From NCBI RefSeq assembly GCF_009707545.1, contig NZ_WLYK01000005.1, positions 558,001 through 622,000 on the forward strand: a DNA stretch of 64,000 nucleotides, written 5' to 3'. Position 1 is the stretch's first letter; each line of letters opens with the position of its first letter. The notes below the pieces were generated by a model that saw nothing but the letters and a program-made list of their open reading frames with translations, was not told the DNA's origin and did not search any database. Shown here one piece after another: positions 27,089-34,377 of the stretch. The translations under genes and the position numbers were made by a program. Origin of the DNA: Nakamurella alba (GTDB lineage Bacteria > Actinomycetota > Actinomycetes > Mycobacteriales > Nakamurellaceae).

Positions 27089-27113
27089 GCCGTACGCGCG
27101 GAAGGGGAGCGTC

Positions 27114-27479
27114 ATGCCGAAGGTGAGGGTGCTGCCGGCCGGGGTCGACCTGGAAGTGCGCGAGGGCGAAGCGGTCGCCGAGGCCGCCTGGCGGCAGGGG
27201 TACGTCTGGCCGACGCAGTGCTGGGGCCAGGCGGACTGCATGAGCTGCTTCACCCGGATCGTCGACGGGGAGCTGTGCGCCGTGCCCGCGGAGGAGCTGG
27301 AGCTGGACGCGGTGCGGCTGAAGATGGCCGGCCGGATGCGGAACGACCCGCTGATCCGGCTGGCGTGCCAGTTGCGTTGCCGGGGCGAGGGTCTCGTCCT
27401 GGAGAAGAAGGGTTTCCGCCCGGCGGAGGAACGCGACCACAACATGGCCGGGGAACCGGTCGAATCAGGAAGAGCGTGA
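27114..27479 (+). CDS. Plant-type [2Fe-2S] ferredoxin
   Basis: Start ATG 27114 after GGAAGGGGAG; 121 residues. Cluster ligands Cys36, Cys42, Cys45 (CWGQADCMSC) and Cys85 (RLACQL), the C-x5-C-x2-C-xn-C pattern. The 30-residue tail beyond the fold is charged. It is the likely direct electron donor of the Rieske oxygenase two genes upstream. No FNR-type reductase is encoded nearby; candidates are the NuoF-like protein (23613) or the FAD reductase (7945). Confidence 0.9.
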   Translation: MPKVRVLPAGVDLEVREGEAVAEAAWRQGYVWPTQCWGQADCMSCFTRIVDGELCAVPAEELELDAVRLKMAGRMRNDPLIRLACQLRCRGEGLVLEKKGFRPAEERDHNMAGEPVESGRA

Positions 27480-27480
27480 G

Positions 27481-28503
27481 ATGACATCGTTGCAGGACGC
27501 CCCACCCGACAGCACCACCGCCGAATCGGTGACGAAAGAACAGTTGAGCCGGCTGTTCTCGTCCATGGCGCGGGAAGAGGCGGTGGACGTCCGCATCCGG
27601 AACGGGATCAAGCGCGGTGAGTTCGCGACGGTGATCTGGCCGTCCCGCGGGCAGGAGGCCATCTCCGCCGCCATCGGTCTGGCCCTTCGCCCGGACGACC
27701 GGCTGGTCACCACCTACCGCGGGCTGCACGACCACGTCGCCAAGGGGGTACCGCTGCCGGAGATCATCGGCGAGGTGCTGGGCACCTCCACCGGCGCCTC
27801 CCGCGGCAAGGGCGGCACCATGCACATCGCCGACCCGGACCACGGCGTGATGATGACGACCGGCATCGTCGGCTCCGGCGTCCCGGTGGCGGTCGGGCTG
27901 GCGCTGGCGGCGGTCAAGGACGGGGTCGACCGGGTGGCCGTGGTGACCTTCGGCGACGGCGCCACCAACACCGGGTCCTTCCACGAGGGCGTGAATCTCG
28001 CCGCGGTGTGGAAGCTCCCGGTGATCTTCGTCTGCCAGAACAACCTCTATGCCGAGATGACCCCGGTCGAGGAGACCATGGCGATCGAACACGTCGCCCA
28101 GCGGGCGCTCGGCCTGGGGCTGCCCGGGGTGACCGTGGACGGCAACGACCCGGTCGCGACCTACCAGGTGATCCGCGACGCGGTCGCCCTCGCCCGGGCC
28201 GGTGGGGGACCCACCCTGATCGAGGCGGTCACCTTCCGGTTCGAGGGGCACTACGCCGGGGACGGCGGCAAGTACATCCCGGCCGAGCAGTACGCCGAGG
28301 CCAAGCTGCACGACCCGATGGTCACTTTCCCGCGCTTCCTGCTCGAGAACGGCTTCACCGCAGCGGAACTCGACGAGATCCGGCAGCAGGCCGCCGACGA
28401 GGTCGAGGCCGCCGTCAAGGTGGTCGTCGCAGCCCCACCTGCGGATCTCGAGGAGATCCGCACCGATGTCTACGCCGACGGATTGGTGGTCACCCATGAC
28501 TGA
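27481..28503 (+). CDS. TPP-dependent 2-oxoacid/acetoin dehydrogenase E1 alpha
   Basis: A 340-residue E1 alpha subunit starting one base after the ferredoxin stop. The thiamine diphosphate motif runs from GDGATN (158-163) to CQNN (185-188), with RGKGGTMHIAD (109-118) as the usual phosphorylation-loop equivalent. With E1 beta it decarboxylates a 2-oxoacid, or cleaves an acetoin-like ketol, onto a lipoyl group. The E2 here is only a lipoyl domain (29487), so the final acyl acceptor is unclear. It overlaps E1 beta by eight bases. Confidence 0.92.
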   Translation: MTSLQDAPPDSTTAESVTKEQLSRLFSSMAREEAVDVRIRNGIKRGEFATVIWPSRGQEAISAAIGLALRPDDRLVTTYRGLHDHVAKGVPLPEIIGEVLGTSTGASRGKGGTMHIADPDHGVMMTTGIVGSGVPVAVGLALAAVKDGVDRVAVVTFGDGATNTGSFHEGVNLAAVWKLPVIFVCQNNLYAEMTPVEETMAIEHVAQRALGLGLPGVTVDGNDPVATYQVIRDAVALARAGGGPTLIEAVTFRFEGHYAGDGGKYIPAEQYAEAKLHDPMVTFPRFLLENGFTAAELDEIRQQAADEVEAAVKVVVAAPPADLEEIRTDVYADGLVVTHD

Positions 28504-29494
28504 GACCCAGACCCTCTCCATCCGGGAAGCGATCAACCAGGGCCTGGACGAGGCCCTGCGCCTCGACCCGAAGGTGTTCCTGCTCGGCGAGGACCTCGCC
28601 GATCCGGCGGCCGGCGTCAACGCGGTGACCCGCGGCCTGGCCACCGCGCATGGCATGGATCGCGTGATGAACACGCCGATCTCGGAGGCGGCCATCGTCG
28701 GCGCCGCGGTCGGAGCGGCCATCGAGGGCTACCGTCCGGTCGCCGAGATCATGATCATGGACTTCATCGGTATCGCGATGGACCAGATCGTCAACCACGC
28801 CGCGAAGCTCCGCTACATGTCCGGCGGGCGGACGTCCTGCCCGCTGACCGTGCGCACCGCGGTGTTCGCCGGCACCGGCTCCGGCGGCACCCACTCGCAG
28901 TCACTGGAGGCATGGTTCATGCACGTGCCCGGGCTGAAGGTGGTCTACCCGAGCAACCCGGCGGACGCGAAAGGCCTGCTGCTGTCCTCGATCTTCGACC
29001 CGGACCCGGTGCTGTTCATGGAGGCGTCCCGGCTGTACGGGGTGAAGGGCGACGTGCCGGTCGGCGACGGGTACCGGGTGCCGATCGGCAAGGCGGCGAT
29101 CGCCCGGCCGGGCACCGACCTGTCCATCATCACCTACGGGCTGGCCACCTCCGCGTCGTTGTCCGCGGCCGAAGCGCTGGCAGCGGAGGGGATCTCGGCG
29201 GAGGTGATCGACCTGCGCACCTTGCTGCCGCTGGACATCGACACCGTGGTGGAGTCGGTCGGGCGGACCCGGCGCGCGGTCATCGCACACAACGCGACCA
29301 CGGTGGCCGGGCCGGGCGCCGAGATCGCGGCGCAGGTGTCGGCCAAGCTGTTCGGTGCGCTGGACGGACCGGTGGAGCGGGTGGGTGCGCGGTTCACGCC
29401 GATCCCGGCCCGGGCATCGGAGGCCGCGGTCACGTTGAACGTGGCGGACATCCTGAGCGCCGCCCGTCGCACGCTGGGGGTCGTCGGTGTCTGA
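28496..29494 (+). CDS. TPP-dependent 2-oxoacid/acetoin dehydrogenase E1 beta
   Basis: I place the start at ATG 28496 (MTETQTLSIREAINQGLDEA), inside the end of E1 alpha; 332 residues. Family landmarks are GEDLADPAAGVNAVTRGL, NTPISEAAIVGAAVGAAIEGYRPVAEIM, HSQSLEAWFMHVPGLKVVYPSNPADAKGLL and EVIDLRTLLPLDIDTVVESVGRT. It completes the heterotetrameric E1. The order alpha, beta, lipoyl protein is as in acetoin dehydrogenase operons but without the acyltransferase core. Confidence 0.93.
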   Translation: MTETQTLSIREAINQGLDEALRLDPKVFLLGEDLADPAAGVNAVTRGLATAHGMDRVMNTPISEAAIVGAAVGAAIEGYRPVAEIMIMDFIGIAMDQIVNHAAKLRYMSGGRTSCPLTVRTAVFAGTGSGGTHSQSLEAWFMHVPGLKVVYPSNPADAKGLLLSSIFDPDPVLFMEASRLYGVKGDVPVGDGYRVPIGKAAIARPGTDLSIITYGLATSASLSAAEALAAEGISAEVIDLRTLLPLDIDTVVESVGRTRRAVIAHNATTVAGPGAEIAAQVSAKLFGALDGPVERVGARFTPIPARASEAAVTLNVADILSAARRTLGVVGV

Positions 29495-29732
29495 CCGCGT
29501 CGCGCTGTCCATCCCCAAGGTCTCCATGGGCACCGAGGAGGCCACCTTCGTCGACTGGATCGTCGGCGACGGTGATCCGGTGAGCGTGGGCGACCCGATC
29601 TACAGCGTGGAGACCGAGAAGGTCGAGACCGAGGTGGAGGCGGCGGCGTCCGGGGTGCTCCGGCACGGCGACGTCGAGGCCGACGAGACCTACCCGGTGG
29701 GCACCGAGGTCGGCTGGATCGAGACGTCATGA
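29487..29732 (+). CDS. Free-standing lipoyl (biotinyl/lipoyl) domain protein
   Basis: Start GTG 29487 within the E1 beta end; 81 residues, exactly one lipoyl domain. The lipoylated lysine is Lys45 in VETEKVETEV, between the two beta hairpins. Normally this domain is fused to a peripheral subunit-binding domain and an E2 acyltransferase. Here it ends after GTEVGWIETS and the next gene begins in an ATGA overlap. It may work as a small carrier, like GcvH, passing the group to an E2 encoded elsewhere. Confidence 0.88.
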   Translation: MSDRVALSIPKVSMGTEEATFVDWIVGDGDPVSVGDPIYSVETEKVETEVEAAASGVLRHGDVEADETYPVGTEVGWIETS

Positions 29733-31411
29733 CCGTCAGCTGGGACCACACCGTCGACGTGGTGGCGATCGGCAGCGGGGGCGGCGGCCTGCTCGCCGGG
29801 ATCGCCGCGCGGGAGGCCGGTGGCCAGGCGCTGGTGATCGAGAAGCGTGATCTGCTCGGTGGTTCCACCGCCATGTCCGGCGGTGTGGTGTGGCTGCCGA
29901 ACAACCCGCTGATGCAGCGGGACGGCATCGCGGACTCCGACGAACTGGGCATGGAGTACTTCGGGGCGACCGTCGGCGACGTCGGTGCGGCGTCGTCCGA
30001 CGAGCGGCGCCGGGCGTTCCTGACCGAGGGCCAGGCGATGATCCGGATGCTGATGCGCAAGGGCGCCCGCCTGGTCCGCTGCCCCGGGTACAGCGACTAC
30101 TACTCGAACAATCTCGGCGGCAACGCGGCCGGGCGCTCGATGGAGCCGGCTGCCTTCGACGGGTCGGAGCTGGGGGAGTGGCTGCCGCTGATCCAGTCCG
30201 GGCTCGCCAAGGGCGTCGGGATGAACGTGATGACCAACGAGCTGCGAGATCTGCAGTACTTCAACAGATCTCTGAAGTCCTTGCGGATCGCCGCCCGGGT
30301 GCAGCTGCGCACCTGGCGGGCGCAGCTGCTGCGCAGGCCGGTGCTGACCAACGGCACCGCACTGGTGGCGCGGCTGGTGCAGGCCGCGGTGGCGAGCGGT
30401 GTCGAGCTGTGGACCGGCGCTGCCTTCGACGACTTCGTGGTCGAGGACGGCCGCGTCGTCGGGGTGCGGGTGATCCGGGACGGCCGGGTGCTGCTGGTGC
30501 AGGCGCGGCGCGGGGTGGTCGTCGCCGCAGGCGGTTTCGCCCGGAACGCGGAGATGCGCGAGGAGTTCGGCGGAACCCAACGGACGGACCCGGCCTGGTC
30601 GTCGTCGAACCCCGGGGACACCGGTGATGCGCTGCGGGCGGCGATCAAGCTGGGCGCCGAGACCGATCTGATGGACGAGGCGTGGTGGCTGCCGGGGCCG
30701 TCGCCCGCCTTCGGGATGAGCACGCTGACCGCCGCGCGGAACCGGCCGAACACCATCATGGTCGACGCGGCCGGCCGGCGGTTCGTCAACGAGAGCAACT
30801 CCTACGTCGAGGTCGGCAAGGCGATGTTCGCCCGGAACCGGACGTCGACCGCCGTGCCGGCCTGGCTGGTGTTCGACGAGCACTACCGGCGGCGGTACGC
30901 GCACCGGCGCAGCCTGCTGGTCGGACGGCTGCCGAAGGAATGGCTGTCCTCCGGGCTGCTCGTGCAGGCGTCGTCGCTGGAGGAGCTCGCGTCGAAGTGT
31001 GGGATCGATCCGGCGGGGCTGGCGGATCAGGTGGCGCGCTGGAACCGGCACGCCGAGCAGGGGCGGGATCCGGAGTTCGGCCGCGGGACCTCCGCCTACA
31101 ACGACTGTCTCGGTGATCCCGGGCCGGGCGTGCCGAACCCGGCGGTCGGGCCGATCGACAAGCCGCCCTACTACGCCTTCCAGCTGTTCCCGGGTGACGT
31201 GGGGACCTGTGGTGGCGTACTGACCGATGCCCAGGCGCGGGTGCTCGGCGCGGACGGGCCCATCCCCGGGCTGTATGCGACCGGCAACGGGACGGCGACC
31301 GTGATGGGTCGGCACTACCTCGGCGCCGGCGCGAGCATCGCCTACTCCATGATCTTCGGCTACATCGGGGCGCGGCACGCGATGGCGCAGGTGCCGGCGG
31401 TGGTGGCCTGA
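29729..31411 (+). CDS. FAD-binding dehydrogenase, 3-ketosteroid-delta-dehydrogenase-like
   Basis: A 560-residue flavoprotein of the succinate dehydrogenase/fumarate reductase/KstD superfamily. The FAD motif is GSGGGGLLAG (15-24), with LGGSTAMSGGVVWLP typical of KstD-like enzymes. The C-terminal signature GRHYLGAGASIAYSMIFGYIGA resembles the YPGAGATIGPAMTFGY end of KstD, and FDEHYRRRY resembles its second tyrosine region. Such enzymes introduce a double bond next to a ring ketone. This suggests an alicyclic or steroid-like substrate, though small cyclic ketones are equally possible. It is the last gene of the oxygenase operon, before a hairpin terminator. Confidence 0.88.
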   Translation: MTVSWDHTVDVVAIGSGGGGLLAGIAAREAGGQALVIEKRDLLGGSTAMSGGVVWLPNNPLMQRDGIADSDELGMEYFGATVGDVGAASSDERRRAFLTEGQAMIRMLMRKGARLVRCPGYSDYYSNNLGGNAAGRSMEPAAFDGSELGEWLPLIQSGLAKGVGMNVMTNELRDLQYFNRSLKSLRIAARVQLRTWRAQLLRRPVLTNGTALVARLVQAAVASGVELWTGAAFDDFVVEDGRVVGVRVIRDGRVLLVQARRGVVVAAGGFARNAEMREEFGGTQRTDPAWSSSNPGDTGDALRAAIKLGAETDLMDEAWWLPGPSPAFGMSTLTAARNRPNTIMVDAAGRRFVNESNSYVEVGKAMFARNRTSTAVPAWLVFDEHYRRRYAHRRSLLVGRLPKEWLSSGLLVQASSLEELASKCGIDPAGLADQVARWNRHAEQGRDPEFGRGTSAYNDCLGDPGPGVPNPAVGPIDKPPYYAFQLFPGDVGTCGGVLTDAQARVLGADGPIPGLYATGNGTATVMGRHYLGAGASIAYSMIFGYIGARHAMAQVPAVVA

Positions 31412-31430
31412 GGCCGGCCGTGTGAGACCC

Positions 31431-31468
31431 CGGCTGCCCGGTGGTGGACTGCCGCTGCCGGGCAGCCG
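31431..31468 (+). terminator. Hairpin terminator after catabolic operon
   Basis: An 11-bp perfect stem (CGGCTGCCCGG / CCGGGCAGCCG) with a 16-base loop, 20 bases after the flavoprotein stop. There is no T-tract, as is common in Actinobacteria. It probably closes the transcript that begins near 25290. Confidence 0.6.
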
Positions 31469-31601
31469 GACACCCTTGTGTTGTCGCTCGTCGGGGGTCG
31501 CGCCAATGCGAGCACGCTCGGTCGCTGTTGCGTCTCGGATCGGCTGCGGAGGGTGCAGGCGCTCCGGGACGTGTGGACCGATCGCCGAGGCGAGGTGGAG
31601 G

Positions 31602-32540
31602 ATGACTGTTCCCGCTGTCGGATTTGAGGCCTTCGGTGGACCGGATGTGCTGCAGCCCTTGATGTTCGACCGTCCTTCGCCCGGATCTGGCGAGGCACGC
31701 GTCCGTGTCCACGCCTCGGCGGTCAACCCGACGGACACGTTGCTGCGGTCCGGGCTGACCCGGGTGGCCGCGCCGCCGACTGCTGGTGGGCCGATCGTGC
31801 CAGGGTGGGATCTCGCGGGTGTGGTGGACGCGGTCGGTCCCGGATCGCGGTGGCAGGTCGGGGACCGGGTGGCCGGGATCGTCATCCCCGGTCTGGTGCC
31901 CGGGCGCGGTGGCTACGCGCGAGAGGTGGTGGTCGCCGACGACCACGTGGTGCAGGTGCCGGACGAGGTGCCGCTGCTCGCCGCCGCGACACTGCCGCTC
32001 AACGGACTGACCGCCTGGCAGGCCCTCGACATGATCGGACCCGTTGCGACGCTGGGGGTGTCAGGCGCCGTCGGCGCGGTGGGCGGGTTCGTGGTCGCAC
32101 TCGCGGTGTCGCGGGGTGTGGTGGTGGTCGCCGACGCGGCGGAATCTGATGCGGACTTCGTGCGGGACTCCGGCGCGGTGGTGGTGCCGCGCGGGCCGGG
32201 GCTCGCGGACCGGTTCCTGGTTGCCGTCGGCCCGGTGGACGCCGTCGTCGACGCGGCGCTGATCGGACCGTCATTGGCAGGTGCCGTCCGGGACGACGGC
32301 GCTGTCGCCGCCCTGCGCCCGGTCGACTTCCCGCTGCCACGCGGCATCCGCCGCTGCGACGTGCGGGTGCCGGACGCCATGCGCCGGCCGGTGCTGGAGG
32401 AGCTGATGTCGCTGGTCGCGGTCGGTGCGCTGCCGCTCCGGGTGGCCCGAACCTGTTCTCCGGATGAGGTTGTCGAGGCGCACCGTCAGTTGGAGGCCGG
32501 TGGGGTGCGCGGGCGGATCGTCATCGACTGGGAGTCCTGA
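31602..32540 (+). CDS. Zinc-independent quinone oxidoreductase-like MDR protein
   Basis: I place the start at ATG 31602, immediately after GGTGGAG; the 60 upstream codons of the open frame look non-coding. 312 residues. The MDR fold is visible: GFEAFGGPDVLQ, HASAVNPTDTLLRSG, GWDLAGVVDAVGPG, LPLNGLTAWQAL, then a nucleotide-binding stretch GVSGAVGAVGGFVV. Zinc-binding cysteines are lacking. It probably reduces an enone or quinone with NAD(P)H. It follows the terminator at 31431, so it likely has its own promoter, although the site was not identified. Confidence 0.85.
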   Translation: MTVPAVGFEAFGGPDVLQPLMFDRPSPGSGEARVRVHASAVNPTDTLLRSGLTRVAAPPTAGGPIVPGWDLAGVVDAVGPGSRWQVGDRVAGIVIPGLVPGRGGYAREVVVADDHVVQVPDEVPLLAAATLPLNGLTAWQALDMIGPVATLGVSGAVGAVGGFVVALAVSRGVVVVADAAESDADFVRDSGAVVVPRGPGLADRFLVAVGPVDAVVDAALIGPSLAGAVRDDGAVAALRPVDFPLPRGIRRCDVRVPDAMRRPVLEELMSLVAVGALPLRVARTCSPDEVVEAHRQLEAGGVRGRIVIDWES

Positions 32541-32548
32541 TCGGCCGC

Positions 32549-32597
32549 GGATTCTGAACATCCAGGGCCTCTCAGGGCCACTGGATGTTCAGAATCT
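32549..32597. repeat. Dispersed long hairpin repeat, copy 3
   Basis: GGATTCTGAACATCC (32549-32563) pairs with GGATGTTCAGAATCT (32583-32597), with a single terminal mismatch. It begins nine bases after the MDR stop, in a convergent gap. The 27 bases that follow match those after copy 2 (including CTCGAGACGGC), showing that a longer composite element was duplicated. Confidence 0.9.
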
Positions 32598-32625
32598 GAG
32601 CGGGCCAACGCCTCTCGAGACGGCT

Positions 32626-32789
32626 AGGGCGTGTCTCTCAATCCCGGATCGTCGCGAGCGACGTCCTGTCGGGCCGGCGGCAAGGCGGTCGAGGAGCTGG
32701 GAATCCTGGTTGGCTTTCCGACGAGACCAACGACGTCGACGGTCCGACAGGGCGGTGCGCAGCAGATTCGGGGTTGGGAGACACGCCCT
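32626..32789. mobile_element. Inverted-repeat-bounded 164-bp insertion (MITE-like)
   Basis: The ends AGGGCGTGTCTC (32626-32637) and GAGACACGCCCT (32778-32789) are perfect inverted repeats, and the similarity continues about ten bases inward. The interior has no gene. At 7.9 kb the sequence CTCGAGACGGC runs almost directly into GTCCTGCAAC, but here the 164-bp segment separates them, so the 7.9 kb locus shows the empty site. A clear target duplication is not visible. It was probably mobilised by a transposase not encoded in the window. Confidence 0.7.
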
Positions 32790-32791
32790 CA

Positions 32792-32831
32792 GTCCTGCAA
32801 CCGGTGAGGTACAGCTCACCGGTTGCAGGAC
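32792..32831. terminator. Perfect 17-bp hairpin between convergent genes
   Basis: GTCCTGCAACCGGTGAG, loop GTACAG, then the exact complement. It belongs to the family seen imperfectly at 7928-7967. It lies 15 bases beyond the stop of the minus-strand gene ending at 32847 and probably terminates from both sides. Confidence 0.75.
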
Positions 32832-32846
32832 CTCAGTGTTGGTGGA

Positions 32847-33536
32847 TCAGCTGGTGGTCGGCGCGGTGCTGGTCGACGGCGCAGAAGGATCAGCCGGCGC
32901 GGACGGGGCCCCCGACGGCGGGGTCGGGGCACCGGAGGGCGGGGTGGGGGCGGTGCCGTCGGTCGGCGGGGTGGGCAGCTCGCCGCCCCCGCGTGGGCCG
33001 TGACCAGGGCCGCCACCGAAACCACCCCATCCGCCGAAGCCGGGCCCGCGACCGCCGGGGCCGCCCTCGCCCCGCTCGGGCGCGACGGAGATCGAGGTGG
33101 CGAGCAGCGAGGTGCGGTCGGTGTCGACGGTGCCCTCGGCGACGATCTTCGTGTCGACGGCGATGTCCGCGGTCAGGCCCTCGCCGTAGGTGGTGTCGGC
33201 CGTGGTGTGGATGGTCCGGCTGAAGCCCTGCCGATCGGTGATGACGATCGTCCCGTCGGTTACCGAGGTGACGGTGCCGAACAGGTGCGGGGTGCGCTCC
33301 GGCTTGTCGTCCGGCGAGGTGGTGGTCCCGTCGGAGGTACCGGTGGTCGGTGCACCCGACGTGGTCGTGCCGGAGCCGGAGGTCGTGGTGGTGTCGTCGG
33401 CCGCGGCGTAGGCGACGCCGCCGACGAGGAGGGCGCCGGCCGCGACGGCCGAGATGACCAGCCCGCGGGCGGTCCGCCGCGGCGGGGTCTCCGGGGTGGT
33501 CGGTGCGGGTGAAGGGGACGAGGAGTGCTCGGTCAC
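32847..33536 (-). CDS. Membrane-anchored DUF5666-like protein, low-complexity tails
   Basis: I chose GTG 33536 as start, 10 bases after GAAAGG; 229 residues. There is one membrane segment (GLVISAVAAGALLVGGVAYAAA), then a Thr/Ser/Gly linker, a small beta domain (LFGTVTSVTDGTIVITDRQGFSRTIHTTADTTYG, then VDTKIVAEGTVDTDRTSLLATSISV) like DUF5666, and a Gly-rich and Pro/Thr-rich tail. It is divergent from the response regulator gene, with a repeat box between them, so it is a likely target of that two-component system. Its molecular role is unknown. Confidence 0.75.
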   Translation of the reverse strand: MTEHSSSPSPAPTTPETPPRRTARGLVISAVAAGALLVGGVAYAAADDTTTTSGSGTTTSGAPTTGTSDGTTTSPDDKPERTPHLFGTVTSVTDGTIVITDRQGFSRTIHTTADTTYGEGLTADIAVDTKIVAEGTVDTDRTSLLATSISVAPERGEGGPGGRGPGFGGWGGFGGGPGHGPRGGGELPTPPTDGTAPTPPSGAPTPPSGAPSAPADPSAPSTSTAPTTS

Positions 33537-33603
33537 GGGGTCACAGCCTTTCGGAACGTGGCCCGGTGGGAGCACCGGACCTGTCACCACCCTGGGCGCC
33601 GGT

Positions 33604-33660
33604 CCTGAAGCCGACCTGAATCCACCCGACCAGGGCGAATTCCTTCAGCCCATCCTCAGG
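33604..33660. promoter_or_regulatory. Candidate OmpR-type response-regulator box
   Basis: CCTGAA occurs at 33604-33609 and 33615-33620, exactly 11 bp apart, one helical turn. The reverse motif TCAG occurs at 33645-33648 and 33656-33659, also 11 bp apart. Tandem half-sites one turn apart are how OmpR-family dimers bind. The box lies between the DUF5666-like gene and the response regulator gene. Confidence 0.5.
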
Positions 33661-33681
33661 AAACACACGCACACTCAACGG

Positions 33682-34377
33682 GTGAGCGCACCCTCCGCCA
33701 TCCGCATCCTGCTCGTCGAGGACGACGAGACCCTGCGCACGGTCGTCGCGGATGCCCTCCGCGATGCCGGCTACCTGGTGGCCGCGGTCGGGGATGGCGA
33801 CGCCGCGCTCGACCTGGCCGCGCAGCACCGCCCTGACCTGGCCGTTCTCGACGTGATGCTGCCCGGGCGGTCGGGGTTCCAGCTCGCTGCGGCGCTGCAC
33901 GAGGGGTCCGACCTGCCGGTGGTGTTCGTGACCGCGCGGGATGCCGTCGACGATCGGCTGACCGGGTTCGACCTGGGCGCCGACGACTATCTGGTCAAGC
34001 CCTTCGAGATCGCCGAGCTGCTGGCCCGGCTGCGGGCGGTGCTGCGCCGCACCGGACGGCTGAGCTCGCCGGTGGTGCAGGTCGCGGACCTGGTGATCGA
34101 CGAAGACTCCGGGATCGTGCTGCGGGACGGCCGGCCGCTCGATCTCACCGCCACCGAACTCCGATTGCTCAGCTACCTGGCTCGGCATCGCGGCCGGGTG
34201 CTGTCCAAGACGCAGATCCTCACCCAGGTGTGGGGGTACGACGCGTACGACCCGAACCTGGTCGAGGCGTTCGTCTCGGCGCTGCGGCGCAAGACCGAGC
34301 TCCACGGCGAGCGGCTGATCCACACCGTGCGCGGCATCGGCTACCGGCTCAGCGCCCCGCTGGCGGAGGCGTCGTGA
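33682..34377 (+). CDS. OmpR-family two-component response regulator
   Basis: I place the start at GTG 33682; 231 residues. The receiver domain begins IRILLVEDD; the phosphorylated residue is Asp57 (LAVLDVMLPG) and the conserved lysine is in DDYLVKPFE. The winged-helix domain (about 130-225) has LDLTATELRLLSYLARHRGRVLSKTQIL and the recognition-helix region NLVEAFVSALRRKTE. It overlaps the kinase gene by four bases (GTGA). It is likely to bind the 11-bp-spaced repeats upstream and control the DUF5666-like gene and itself. Confidence 0.93.
   Translation: MSAPSAIRILLVEDDETLRTVVADALRDAGYLVAAVGDGDAALDLAAQHRPDLAVLDVMLPGRSGFQLAAALHEGSDLPVVFVTARDAVDDRLTGFDLGADDYLVKPFEIAELLARLRAVLRRTGRLSSPVVQVADLVIDEDSGIVLRDGRPLDLTATELRLLSYLARHRGRVLSKTQILTQVWGYDAYDPNLVEAFVSALRRKTELHGERLIHTVRGIGYRLSAPLAEAS

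Noticed and set aside
25409-27505. Minus-strand open frame of about 700 codons opposite the Rieske oxygenase operon
   Set aside because: Shadow of the oxygenase and ferredoxin genes, which have intact cofactor motifs on the plus strand.
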